Source of the DNA: Pristionchus mayeri | Taxonomy: Eukaryota > Nematoda > Chromadorea > Rhabditida > Neodiplogasteridae | Direction: 5' to 3' | Length of the DNA stretch: 64,000 nt | Assembly: GCA_036245805.1 (NCBI GenBank) | Contig: BTRK01000001.1 | Location: 15,128,001 to 15,192,000 of the forward strand | Part shown: positions 11,099-22,344 of the stretch, piece by piece | How positions within the stretch are numbered: position 1 is the first letter of the stretch | Layout of the letters: every line of letters begins with the position of its first letter | The notes under the pieces: generated by a model | Seen by the model: the letters and a program-made list of their open reading frames with translations, nothing else | What the model was told of the DNA's origin: nothing | Database searches by the model: none | Program-made: the position numbers and the translations under genes

Positions 11099-12482
11099 TT
11101 TCTCTTGTATCAACGGAAGTTGGAGTTACAACGATACGTCGGGGAAATCGATAACTAACATAACCAAGGCTATCTGCTTCGGAAGTACTGTTTTTACCTG
11201 TTTTTAAAAATTTATTTCGAAACTTCTCAGGAGCAGATGGCTTCCAACAGTCGCCCGTCAATCTCAACACATCTAAAGCCGTGCACACTCCATTGTTCAA
11301 TTCAAGCGAATTCAAAATTAATTACGGAGTAGGGAACATTGATGGGATCAAATTTGAAAAGGTATGTTTTCATAATTTGTATAATCTGGAACTGATAATT
11401 GCAGTCATCTGCTGGTTTCCACGTGAAAATGAAGAGTGGAGCGGACTCTTGTGAGTTTTCGAAATTTTCGAAATATTTCCAAATGCTGGTAACCTTTGTT
11501 AGAAAAACGCAGTTTTCGAATTTCGAAACAATGTTTTGCAGTTTTCACCGCCTCTCACTTGGACGCTCGTTATCGTCTCGTGCAATTCCATGCCCATTGG
11601 AATGTGGACGGGACTAAGAGAGGAAGTGAACACCTGATTGATGGAGTGGCCTATCCTGCCGAGGTTATTCATTCTCTATTATTTATTTCGCAGACCTCAT
11701 TGTCAATAAGTAACACCTGATGACTGTAGCAACAATAGTTCTTCACAGTAAAAGTTCGTTGAGAACGCACGGCGCGTATTCATTGCTAGATTTGCAGTTC
11801 CACTTCGTTCACATCCGTGAAGATTTCCTCGATTTCGAAAGTGCGATAGGAGCCAATGGAGTCGCAGTAATTGCAGTGTTTGCTGGCGTTATTTTTAAAG
11901 CAGAAGAAAATTCGGCTCTGACACCACTCATCGAAGTGACGAAGAACTGGTTGGCGAACAATCCGCAACCAGACGCGAAAGGGGAAGTTAAAGCCAATCC
12001 CAATGACGCGATTTTCAAGCAGGATATTTCGCAAATCATACCAAGTTCGTCAATTCCTATTAAACATTGCAGAATAATTATACTATTGCAGTTAATCGGA
12101 ACTACTTTTCTTACACGGGGTCGCTAACGACGGGAAAGTTTGAGAAATGTGTTGCTTGGAACGTTTTAAGAGAGCCGATTAGTATATCACAGAGCCAGGT
12201 CAGAATCGTTATAAGATCGACATTTGAAAGTGACACAACATTTTCAGCTGGATGTGCTAGGCGGTTTGGTCCACGCAAACTTCAGATCAGACTTCGCAAT
12301 TGATACAAGTGAGAGTAACAGTTGATATATGTTTGTATTTTTGTGGATGCAACGCATATGCAAATTGAGGAACTACTGTGTACACGAGTGATGTGAAAGC
12401 GGCTGAGAAGGAGGAAGTCAAGAATAAGCTCAAGAAGACTAATCAAACGACGACCCCATTTGCCCGTCGATCTGTCAAATGA
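11099..12482 (+). CDS. Alpha-type carbonic anhydrase (5' end uncertain)
   Basis: Catalyses CO2 hydration. Exons 11099-11184, 11231-11361, 11405-11450, 11542-11663, 11798-12044, 12092-12198, 12248-12308 and 12370-12482 join in phase. Family landmarks in order: WSY, QQSPVNL, the zinc ligands in QFHAHW and the third in FHFVHI, GSEH with the gatekeeper glutamate, and the SLTT active-site threonines followed by EPIS. All three zinc histidines, Glu and Thr are present, so catalysis is likely. The usual PP after SLTT is GK here, and the proton-shuttle histidine near LNTSK/SSAGFH is not obviously conserved. The C-terminus is a short basic tail. Ends with TGA at 12480-12482. Confidence 0.85.
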
Positions 12483-12806
12483 GATGAAAATTGTTTCGTG
12501 ACCTATTTAATCACCAAAAGTGTATGAATTGCTGATACATAAAGATCAAATCAGATCTTTACAGTTGTGCATTTCTCTTTCTTTACTTTCATTTTGATAA
12601 AAATCGAATCCCAGTCAGGATAATCGGCAATTCGTCTGATTCAGTTGCCTATATGTATTATTCATTGTTAAAATTATCTGTTTGTTTTTGAATATCATGA
12701 CGCGCATTATTTTCGAAAATTTTGAATATTGCTCGAGTTTTCGCGTCTCTCGAGCACTCTATAAAGATTATCTCGAGCGACGCTTCTCAATAATTATTTC
12801 AGCGAG
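12483..12806. other. Short intergenic spacer
   Basis: AT-rich spacer between the carbonic anhydrase stop and the first zinc-finger gene. It ends with a TAATTATTTCAG acceptor four bases before the next ATG, consistent with spliced-leader addition. Confidence 0.45.
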
Positions 12807-15118
12807 ATGGATGACTATCAAACGGCGGTTGTAGTTGCCGTCGATCTGTTGCAGGCAGTAATGGATAATCCTGACTCATCGAAGGTTATTATTATTGTTT
12901 TAATCGAATTTTCGAAATAAAACTAAATTTGCTTTTAGAATATAGCGTGCAGACTAGAGAATGCGATTGATCACCCAGATACGAATGATAAAAAGAGGTA
13001 GTGATTCCCTCTCTCGGAGGTCTTTCAATGTATTTCAGGGAATCATTGATTAGAGGTGTAATTCATTCGTTATGCGAGAGTATAGAAACAACTATTGATT
13101 GGGTACATGATATGAAGGATACTCAGCAGATCGTGTTTTGCATTGACCAGGTGTGTACACTTAATGTGCATGATGAATAGGATACTGTTGATGATGAAGT
13201 TCCGTCATTAAAATATATTCCAGGAGCTTGATTCATCGGAATCTGCACAGATTGAAGTCTTTGAAATACTGAATCTGAAGAGTGATGCGAAAGGAAAAAG
13301 CTTTTTACAAAGGCCCGAGTGTCACGTTTGTGGGAAAATATTGGCATCAAAGAGAAATTTGGAGTTCCACATGCGGACACATTCAGGTGAAAATGAGAAC
13401 ATTTTCAAAATAAATCAAATATGATATAAACAACGTTTTTTTCAGAAAACATCGAGGAAAGGCTCCCCTACAAATGCAACCAGTGCGAAAAGAGGTTCTC
13501 TAATGTTTCGAACAGGGCATCACACCAGAGAACGCATTTAGGTGAGTAAAGATGCAATTTTTTTGTTGAAAATGTTTCGTTATTACTAACATGTGAGTCT
13601 CTAATATACGGTGAAGTCGATTGGATAAATGCTATGGAATAATAATATAATTCATAATTAATTAATTATCAGGAGACGACGATGATTCGAAACGACCTTT
13701 CAAGTGCTCAAAATGCGACCATCGTGCAACTTCAAAGAATAATCTAGAACGACACGAAAATAGTCATTTCGGTAATTTTATTATTTTTTAAAAACAAAAC
13801 TTAGATTTACTGATTTCAGAAGATAAGGATCCGCGAAAGAAGAAGTATGAGTGCGGCATTTGCGGAAATGTTTGCAATGATCCTTCCGCTTTGACGAGAC
13901 ATAAGCGAATACACGAAGGTGAGCATTATCACACCCCCCAACTAGAGACCGTTAAAGGAGGAGCAAAGACAAAGCTACAAATTGGACACAAATTGGATTT
14001 TCATTACCATTGCCTAGCTATCCTCAACGATAAGAGATTCTGAAAATTTCACGTTTTTTATCTCTGTGCTGAACTGAGTTATCGCAACTTGGCAGATTGC
14101 CAGCCATGGAACTAACGATTCGATCCAATCGGTAAAAGGTCGGATGAGAACTATAACGGCATGATGCCGTTTTTGATATATCAAAGGCGGCATGACGCCG
14201 CAGTTCTCACCCGGTCTTGTGCCATCCAATCAACTGACGAATTATTTGGCTGTCAATTATAATTGATGTTGCATTATCTAATGTTCGAACTGGACGATCA
14301 ACTTCTTCTCCTAATAGTCTTTACATTCAGATGTCACAGAATTGCAACGTCCATATCCATGCACGAAGTGCAATAAACGATTCCGCATTAAAAGCCACCT
14401 CGACACGCATATGAACATTCATTTGGGTGAGATAATATTTTTTATGAACATAGCCTTTTGATACAGATAACAACGACCCGAACAAGAAGACATATGCGGA
14501 CATACTTACTCAGATCCCTCTTCGCTTTTGCAACACAAAAAGTCGCATGACGGTGAGAGAAACGTAATTGCATTTTTCAAAGATATAGTTGATTTCTGAT
14601 CACCTTGTGGTACCTTAACTAACATCGATGAACGATTTCAGGAGCTTGCAAATGCCAAATATGCGGGAAGAATTTTGCATTTGTGAACACCCTTAGACGA
14701 CACGAGCGGACACATCAAGGTAAACTATATTATATGTTTAATTATGAATATTTCCATTTAATATTTCCATTTATTATGAAAAATAGATATGGACACAGCG
14801 CAATATATGTTTATCTGTCAAACATACCGATCGTAGAGGATGTAAGATCACCATCAGTAACATTGGAATCTTCAAATCATTACATTGCATTGTTTCATGC
14901 AATTTCAGATTATCCAACAGCTAAATGTTTGTTTGAGTGCAAGAATTGTGGGAAAAGATTCACACGGAAGATAAATCTTACAAAGCACGAGAACATCCAT
15001 TTAGGTGAGCTTGTGAAGTTTAACTCTATGATTGACCACGTTACTTTCAGTTGCAGTGAAAGATGAAGAAACGAATGAAAATATTCGCGAAGTTAAGAAA
15101 GTGAATGAATCGGAATGA
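12807..15118 (+). CDS. C2H2 zinc-finger protein 1 (one finger per exon)
   Basis: Starts at 12807 (MDDYQTAVVVAVDLLQ...) behind a trans-splice-type acceptor. Three leading exons encode an unrecognised helical N-terminal region; each later exon encodes one C2H2 finger with an acidic-then-basic linker. Fingers by their first cysteines: CHVC (about 13320), CNQC, CSKC, CGIC, CTKC, a broken one, CQIC, CKNC (about 14940). The finger introns are phase 1 throughout, so exons are interchangeable. Predicted role: nuclear DNA-binding protein; targets unknown. The 14467-14552 exon is 86 bases, not a multiple of three, and lacks the first zinc cysteine, so as written the frame is lost there. Ends TGA 15116-15118; a poly(A) signal AATAAA lies near 15212. 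Confidence 0.8.
13953..14330. repeat. Composite intron repeat: TTAAAGGAGGAG element plus a palindrome
   Basis: The left end GTTAAAGGAGGAGCAAAGAC matches the element at 5799, and the core near 14035-14100 (GATTCTGAAAATTTCAC, then TGAACTGAGTTATCGC) matches the other copies. The right end is not a clean complement, so the copy is degraded. A CGGATGAGAACTAT palindrome (about 14138-14214) is nested inside. Confidence 0.6.
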
Positions 15119-15826
15119 GGCGATTTGTCAAGAGGCGAATAAGTCCAGATAATGATGACAACATTTAGAATATTAACATATTTTTGTGAACATGTCATCA
15201 CTTTGCATTGCTTAATAAAATAATAGTATATTAAATATAATAATATTATATTAAAACATCGATTATAATGGGATGCATTTTAATTAATTGAATTCTCATT
15301 GTTTTGAAATTATTGTGTTCATGATGTCGCTATAAATTCTTTGTTTTTTGAATAAGTACAGTAAGTGCTAGCAAGGTTCGAAGAACAAAATACGTTGTTC
15401 CCCGTGGCATCCCTCGACATGGGCTGTAAATGGGTCACTAAAAGCGTCTTATGCGTTATGTTGGCGCGTATTTTTGTATGGCTGCGTAGATTATGTATTG
15501 CCATAAATACGAATCCATATATCCACATTATTTCCCCTCTGAGTTTGCCAATATTTTGCGTATTTTCATATTATGTTTTCAAAAATACTTTATCAAGAAA
15601 ATCACGCGTTTAAAAAAATCCCCTTTTTCAAAAAAATCTTTTCACAGGCAAATGTGTTACGATCCACTAACCATCGCACTCCAGAACGCAATGTGAATTT
15701 TGCAGTCAATACAACATACCGATGTTTGCCGAGAGGTTATGTGTAATGTCATGCACAAAACATAATTAACAAATGATTTCAGAAAATATCATCATCATCT
15801 CAACACACGATTCGTGATCTTCAGAG
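15119..15826. other. Intergenic between the two zinc-finger genes
   Basis: AT-rich. Contains the AATAAA signal near 15212 for the upstream gene. No exon I can support. Confidence 0.4.
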
Positions 15827-18800
15827 ATGTGGCAATACGTGGTATGGTCTTGCAATTTAGTTATTGTGTATGTATTTCATCAGGAATTCACCACTTGGCG
15901 ATGTCATAGTTGGATTTTGAGAGTCCTTGGAAATCGCAGGAGAATGGGTGACTGAAAGGGACAGTCGGCAAATCGAAAAACGGATTAAAAAGGTTTCCCC
16001 TATTAATTTCGTTTGAATATCTGACACAATGCTCGCGATAAAGAACCTTTGCAAATCGAATTCTAACTCAGGAGAGTCTATCCGACGATCCTCTTTTCGT
16101 TGAACCAGGAAATGTCCACGTTTCCAATCCGGGATTTGAAGATAATGATGAGGTGAGAAATAAACCGGGCTTAGTCACCGAACAAGAAATGTATATTTTT
16201 CCAGGATATCGAATCTGATGATGAGACTGGAAAGTCGATTGAATTGTCGGATGAAGAGCAAGAATCCGACAGAGATGCCCAAGGCGATGCATTAGTACCC
16301 GCAAAACTAAAGAATAAGCCTCAGAAAAACGCTATTGAAAAGGGAGAAAAGACCAAGAAGTTCGCATGTGGAGTGTGCGGGAAACGGTATTATGAGAAAT
16401 ATGATCTTCGAAAGCACACGAACCTTCACTTGGGTAAGTTCAATTCATTTGTTTATCCGAGAGGGCATGTATGAGGTAATTATGGAGAGCCATGTTAGCG
16501 GTGGGTGTATTTTGTTACCTCGACTCGAACAAGCGTCACTAACCTTCAGAGAAAGAGACTTTCATTATTGGGTAGGATTAAATCATAAGAGCGAAATAAT
16601 GAAAAGGGTGAAATAAATAAAAGTTTAAATATGTTTTTTTCTAAGATGATGACGATCCCCGAAAGAGAAAATATCCGTGCAAGACCTGCGGAAAGGTGTT
16701 CTACCGTTCCGGTTGCCTCCGAGGACATGAACTCGTACATGAAGGTTAGCAGCAATATATATATATATATATACAGATATATAAAGCGCAGTGTCCGTTC
16801 GTCAGGATTGCGAAATCGGGCAGTGTAGGGATTGACGTTGGATAGGCATCACTTCATGACCATATACCAATAAATAACTTGCATTGGGCCAACTATTATT
16901 CCAAGAGTCAGATAAATGAACTTACGGTCTCCTAGCATATATGTTTACTCAAATATAATTTAGAGGACGAAGAAAAGAAGCGGCCGTTTAAGAGCGAAAC
17001 CTGCAGTAAAAGGTTCACTTCTTCCGGCAATCTGGCAGTACATACAAGAATTCACATGGGTGAGCCACGCTTGAGTAAATGCCCGCGAGCTGTTTTTTTT
17101 GGTGTTTGGAACTAGGTCGGTTCAATGTCTGACCTTCGGACGATAAACAAATAGTGTCATTTCCTCTGTTCACAATGGTGCATATTACATGTCATAAATT
17201 ATCCTGTGAAAGTTCTACAGAAAGGCGCATTTGGTGTTTTCATACGGAAAGATATCTTCCGACGGTAATCATCCGACCTAGTGCCCTTGTTTTTAATGAA
17301 CTACTTAATTATTAAATTTTATTCATTTTTAGCTGGCGCCGATCCCCGTAAGAAGAAGTTTGAGTGTGATGTGTGTGGGAAGATTCTTTCTGATAGCTCA
17401 AACCTCATTGCTCACCGGAATCGCATGCATGAAGGTAAATTACAGTAATCAAATGAGTTCGATAGTACACGATGCATCTTCTGAATCTTTAGATAATGAC
17501 GATCAGAGGCTTCCATACAAATGTGAACACTGTACGAAGCGATTTCACTCAACCACAGAACTGAAGCAACACATTAAAATTCATTTGGGTAAGAAGTTGT
17601 TTTTTAAAATGTCAATAGTTATTCATGGTTTTATGTTTCGTGTATGCATTCCTTTTAAAACTAATAAATGACAACCTTGCATTTTTAGAAGGCGATGAAG
17701 CACGAGCGCCGTTTAAATGCGATCTTTGCGACAAACGGTTTTCGTCGTCCTCAAATCGAATCCAACACATGAAAACGCATTTGAGTTAGTTTTTCTACTA
17801 AAATCAACGAATTCAGTATGATAAGATACGAGTCGAATGTATTCACGTTCGCGTAGTATCGTAATGCCCAGATTTTTTTTTGTTTTCAGAAGAGGACGAT
17901 CCCGCCCAAGCAGAGCTCAAGCGTCCCTATCCATGCGAAGTTTGTGGCAAACGATTTACGGAGAACGGAGCACTGCAAACCCACACGAGAACACATTCAG
18001 GTAAGGGGGTGTATCACTTTAGAACTGGTCATTTTAGAACTCTTTGTCTTTGAACTCATTGATGGATTGGGAGCACTTTATTTTTCACACTCTGTACAGT
18101 TCTAAAATGGCCAATTCTAAAATGATATAGCCCCTTCAGGTAATCCGAACTTGCATTTGGCTTAATGTTGTACATGATACCTTTCCGGTCGTATATCGGA
18201 ATGTTTTCATCCTTTCTCTAAACAATAAATGTTGTAGAAGACGTGACTGTGCGGTGTCCTCACAAATGCGATCAGTGCGAGAAGAGGTTCCAGAATTCGT
18301 CACTGCTTAGGAATCACATAAATCGAGTCCACTATTGTAAGAATGCTCGGGAACACATCAATACATTTAGAAAACGATTTTCAACCCAAAACGTGATCTG
18401 AAATCAAATAGTGCGATCTTAAAACGCGTTCTCTGTAAGACTCGGAGGGGGGTGGCACAAGGATTTCAAAATGGTCGTATCGACTTGAAACTTTCAGGGT
18501 ATCATACCTGAGTGTAAGGTATGCCCCCACGTGATTTTTGTGTCCCTACCTCAACATTTTGACCTACCAATTTTAAAAAATGAAACTCAATATCTACCGG
18601 CATGTTATATATCATTCGAAAGACCATGAAAAGTTATGCTTTAATCTATGTTTTCGTAAGAATTGGTGCATGCGCTCACGAGATATGACATGAAATGCGC
18701 ATTTTCAAGCAGTTTTTGTGATGAAAGACAATGATGGGGTAGCTTTCACAGCAATTGTTTTTCATCAGCAGATGCAGAATTTAATTCTCTATCATCCTAT

Positions 18801-21643
18801 TTAATTCGTTTTACGAATTTTGTCCCCTAATTATGTCATACGGTAGCTTTTATGTCACGCATTCGTCGACGCATGTTCGAATCCTGCCCGATGCATCAAT
18901 CTTTTGCCATTGTGGATTTCGTCCTACCCCAATATTCTAGAACGCAATATGTGTTTTAGATCAATATTTGATCGAACCCAACTAGTGATGACAAAAAAGT
19001 GATTCAAGCCGGCTTCAAACCAGCATTTTCACTTCTTTAGCCTGTTTGCCGGATTACACAGGCGGCCATTCCGAGGCCTTTTTTTGGTCATTGTTATCAT
19101 TCGTTTATTGTATCAATTAACCAACTATTCTAAGTGCTAGAATTGATCTCATTAAAAAAAATAGATTTATCTTTCAACAACAATAAAACAACAGCTAATC
19201 AGTACCGCCAGTTGAAGTTCGAATCGAAGATCTTCTCACTCGAGAGTAAACGTCGCATTCTCCTGAACGAAGAAATTCGTTTCAAATTCAAAACAATAAC
19301 GCACAGAAATACACATTCAATGCGAAAACAAAATTCGAAAACTCACGAGTCCTCTCAGCTCCAGCTCTATCAGCTCCTCTCTCGTCTCTCTGCTCGATTC
19401 GCGTCTCTTCCTCATCCAGCAGAAGAAGACGACGGCGGCACAGACCATCATCACCACAGCCACAGCGACGAAGATGATCCAGATGGAGACTCCTATCAAA
19501 GGAAACCTCATCAATCGATTACTAAACGAAATAAGGTAATACGCCATGACAAAATGATTCGTACCTGTCTCCACGCATTCGTTGCCGTACGGCACGTATC
19601 CTGCCTTGCAGCGACAGCGGAAGACCTCATCCACGAGGACGCAGATAGCGTTGACGGGGCAGCCGCACAGCATAGCAGAGTGAAGGAAGTAAGTAACAAA
19701 ACAGAAAGAGTGCGAGGGGCGGCCATGTAAATCGCTCACAGCCGTGTAAATACTATATGCATTGCCTGTATTATCGCGTCTATTCTCATCGCATACATTT
19801 CGTTGTCTGAAGTTTTATGTAAAATAAACTGATTTCGTTATCAGAAGATACAATTCATAATTTATGATCATTTTATAAAACAATTGATCGGCATTGAGCA
19901 TACAGAAGGGAATAGGGAATGATCTCTAGAACAATTCGCCTGAGTGTGAATCATGATTGTCTTCACCGGGCTCGCAATCCTCACTAGGAACAGGGTCCAC
20001 CCACATGTTTTCCTGATCAGGATTGAAGAATTCGAAATCGGGGCCTACGGCCCCCGTCACCTTTTCCGGATCAAAAGGGTAATATTTTCGAACTACGTTT
20101 CGGCTTCATTTTTTGGTCAGTTCAATCCATATTCAAGGATCCCGCAAGAGGCTTAATCTGGCTCAAAGTCAGCTGGAAGAAAGCTGACGCGCTGGTCTGG
20201 TGCACACTGCCCGATGGAACAGAGGTATATATTATTCTTTCCCGTCCCCCTATCATTCCTGGTTATTAAAATAATAAACATCATAGACGAAACGTCCGAA
20301 GTGGGCAAGCCTACCCGAGCTGCTCGCCCGTGAAACGGGTCTACCGTGCTTAGCAGATGAACTCGGCCATATCTACTTCGTCGAGGAAATCGAAGCAACT
20401 CTTAAATGCACCGGATGGTGATCCAAATCTTAATAAATGATTTACAAAATGGTGCAAGAAGAAAACAACAGTCGAAAATAACAGGCAAAAGATTGATGCA
20501 TCGGGCAGGATTCGAACATGCGTCGACGAATGCGTGACATAAAAGCTACCGTATGACATAATTAGGGGACAAAATTCGTAAAGCGAATTAAACAGGATGA
20601 TAGAGAATTAAATTCTGCATCTTCTGATGAAAAAAATTGCTGTGAAAGCTACCCCATCATTGTCTTTCATCACAAAAACTGCTTGAAAATGCGCATTTCA
20701 TGTCATATCTCGTGAGCGCATGCACCAATTCTTACGAAAACATAGATTAAAGCATAACTTTTCATGCTCTTTCGAATGATATATAACATGCCGGTAGATA
20801 TTGAGTTTCATTTTTTAAAATTGGTAGGTCAAAATGTTGAGGTAGGGACACAAAAATCACGTGGGGGCATACCTTACACTCAGGTATGATACCCTGAAAG
20901 TTTCAAGTCGATACGACCATTTTGAAGCCTTGTGCCACCCCCCACAGTGGGGCGTTCGATTCTTACAGAGAACGCGTTTTAACAACTAAGATCCCCTTGA
21001 CGTGGTTAACGTTTTCTATTTTAGGAGCAATCGTCTGACTCTCTTCAGTTTGCACGCTCTCTCGTCTCTCTGACAGGCGAGAGAGCGTGCAAACTGAAGA
21101 GAGTCAGACGATTGCTTGATTTTTTGCAGCTGACGATGACCCACGAAAGAGGAATTTTCCGTGTGATCAGTGCGACAAAATCTTCAACTCACCAGCAAAT
21201 CTGCGGAGGCACAAACCAATTCATTTGAGTGAGTGTTTGATTGGAAATAATGGATTTATAATTATTTACGTCAAAATATTTTACGTCTGGAAATATTTAT
21301 ACATTCTATTTTACCAACGATTTCTTGTAAATGCTTTCAGAAACTTACGAGGAAAGACTACCTCATAAATGCGACAAATGCGACAAACGGTGCCCTTCGG
21401 CCTCTACCCTAGCATGGCACATGAAGATGCATAAGGGTGAACTGATCGCCCAGTAACATCTTATCGTTTTTTTTGTTGTACTTTTGCATGTAGACAATGA
21501 TTGTATTTGTTCGTCATGGATAAATTGATGTGATGCGATGTGATCTGCCTTATCTTTTGCGTATGATTTTTCATATAGAAGATGGCAAACATTAAATAGT
21601 TACGTAAACAATTTATTTTTCAGAAAATAATGTACGGCTCTGA
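15827..21643 (+). CDS. C2H2 zinc-finger protein 2, interrupted by a 2.56 kb element in one intron
   Basis: The start is tentative: ATG at 15827 behind a CTTCAG acceptor gives a five-codon exon in phase with the next (16072 onward, acidic: ESLSDDPLFVEPG). Then one finger per exon, phase-1 introns: CGVC (about 16365), CKTC, SETC, CDVC, CEHC, CDLC, CEVC, CDQC (about 18270), then after a 2.8 kb intron CDQC (about 21160) and CDKC (about 21375), and a last exon encoding ENNVRL before TGA at 21641-21643. Phase is kept across the large intron (T|CT), so the downstream fingers belong to the same gene. In the third finger the first zinc ligand is Ser (AGC at 16993-16995). Likely a nuclear DNA-binding protein, a paralogue of the upstream gene. 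Confidence 0.75.
16752..16830. repeat. (TA)n tract and Helitron-like relic
   Basis: A TA dinucleotide tract is followed by TATATAAAGCGCAGTGTCCG and CAGGATTGCGAAATC, matching the start of the Helitron-like element at 55422. Only the 5' part is visible. Confidence 0.4.
17107..17290. repeat. Inverted-repeat element with ACTAGGTCGG ends
   Basis: GGAACTAGGTCGG on the left and CCGACCTAGTGCCC on the right form terminal inverted repeats around non-coding DNA in an intron of zinc-finger gene 2. The same end sequence bounds the palindromes near 24570 and 14140. Confidence 0.6.
18004..18136. repeat. Inverted-repeat element, about 133 bp
   Basis: Arms GGGGTGTATCACTTTAGAAC and, in complement, TTCTAAAATGATATAGCCCC face each other, with TCATTTTAGAAC repeated internally. 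It lies immediately after an exon donor in zinc-finger gene 2. Confidence 0.7.
19236..19726 (-). CDS. EGF-like, single-pass membrane protein (nested; possibly frame-broken)
   Basis: Minus strand, exons 19565-19726, 19347-19492 and 19236-19262. The ATG at 19726 opens a good signal peptide (MAAPRTLSVLLLTSFTLLCC), but the EGF-like stretch (CPVNAICVLVDEVFRCRCK, then GYVPYGNEC) is in another frame of the same exon. The second exon encodes a transmembrane segment (IWIIFVAVAVVMMVCAAVV) followed by a basic stop-transfer (MRKRRESS) and joins the EGF frame in phase. So either a start upstream in the EGF frame is missed, or an indel separates signal peptide and EGF domain. It lies wholly between the long inverted repeats. 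Confidence 0.5.
19926..20092 (-). CDS. Possible acidic terminal exon on the minus strand (alternative to the plus-strand exon)
   Basis: From a GTAG acceptor near 20092 an open frame reads YYPFDPEKVTGAVGPDFEFF, continues with an acidic, Asp/Glu/His-rich tail and stops at TAG 19926-19928. It overlaps the plus-strand candidate exon ending at 20078; probably only one strand is used. No family recognised. Confidence 0.3.
20007..20421 (+). CDS. Nested three-exon gene piece of unknown function
   Basis: Plus-strand exons ending at 20078 (EEFEIGAYGPRHLFRIKR), then 20138-20224 (DPARGLIWLKVSWKKADALV) and 20287-20421 (ends ...EATLKCTGW, TGA at 20419-20421). All junctions are phase 0 with GT/AG signals. 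The layout (acidic start, WLKVSWK core, aromatic/acidic end) faintly recalls chromo-type domains, but I would not name it without a profile search. No start codon placed. Lies between the long inverted repeats. Confidence 0.4.
21026..21116. repeat. Perfect 39-bp-arm palindrome
   Basis: AGCAATCGTCTGACTCTCTT begins a 39-base arm that is exactly complemented at 21078-21116, with a 13-base loop. It lies just before the acceptor of the next zinc-finger exon. A related palindrome lies at 47523-47618. Confidence 0.85.
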
Positions 21644-22271
21644 AGATATAAATGTTTCTTAAATATTTGCTCGTACAATTTCTTTCCAGCTTAATATATC
21701 TAGCCAAAGATAAATGGAGGGGTGCGAAATTCCGCATTCAGTTCTTTGAGATATCGCAGCATTCACTGTTCACCCACATGTCCTTGATTCAGTTCCATCC
21801 GTGTCAGCCCCTCACCTGTACTATTATATATTGTTTTCCAAGAGTCTCTGGCTTGGCGAACATCAACAAATTCTTGAAAGTCGAGTGTATTCTGTCGCTC
21901 CACGGTTCCTGCCAGAACTGAAGCGATGTACTGAGAATTTTGGGAAGTCGGAAGCAGTTAATTTCGGTGACAGATGAGTGTTTCCTGACGCCCCACGTTA
22001 TCAGCGATGTACTGAGAAGCTTAGCAAGTTAATTTGAGGAGTTTTTTAAACCTGTTAAATACGCAGTCAGGAACGATAGCCTATTCAGGAGATGAGTGGC
22101 AGAAAATCGTAACATTACGAACGAGAACTGAGGGAGAAGGGAGTGATCGTCAGTAGTAGTAAGCGGAGATGTTGTGGAGTAACGAACTTCTAACACATTT
22201 TAACATCGAATGTGCTTTTGCAAATCACATGAGAAAAGGGATAGACAATTGAAACAACGGACGGCATGTCT
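21644..22271. other. Intergenic
   Basis: Between the zinc-finger stop and tRNA-Met. The frame at 21652-21921 lacks splice or family support. Confidence 0.4.
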
Positions 22272-22344
22272 GCTTCCGTAGCGCAGTAGGCAGCGCGTCA
22301 GTCTCATAATCTGAAGGTCGTGAGTTCGAGCCTCACCGGGAGCA
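22272..22344 (+). tRNA. tRNA-Met (anticodon CAT, elongator type)
   Basis: A 73-base cloverleaf: acceptor GCTTCCG pairs with CGGGAGC (one G-T), D arm AGCGCAGTAGGCAGCGC, anticodon loop CTCATAA, T arm with GTTCGAGCC, discriminator A. Internal A and B boxes are intact. No intron. Confidence 0.93.

Larger units (their letters stand above)
18419..20982. mobile_element. Long-TIR element (2.56 kb) carrying exons, inside a zinc-finger intron
   Basis: Two arms of about 490-500 bases (18419-18908 and 20482-20982) are inverted copies of each other with only scattered differences, including a gap of about a dozen bases near 18440. The outer termini are TTAAAACGCGTTCTCTGTAA and its complement; a TTAA target is possible. 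Each arm ends internally with a tRNA-like GTTCGAATCCTGCCCGATG stretch. Between the arms lie about 1.57 kb with splice-bounded coding exons on both strands and no recognisable transposase. It looks like a non-autonomous foldback or TIR transposon that has captured gene pieces, or a duplicated arm flanking a nested gene cluster. Confidence 0.75.
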
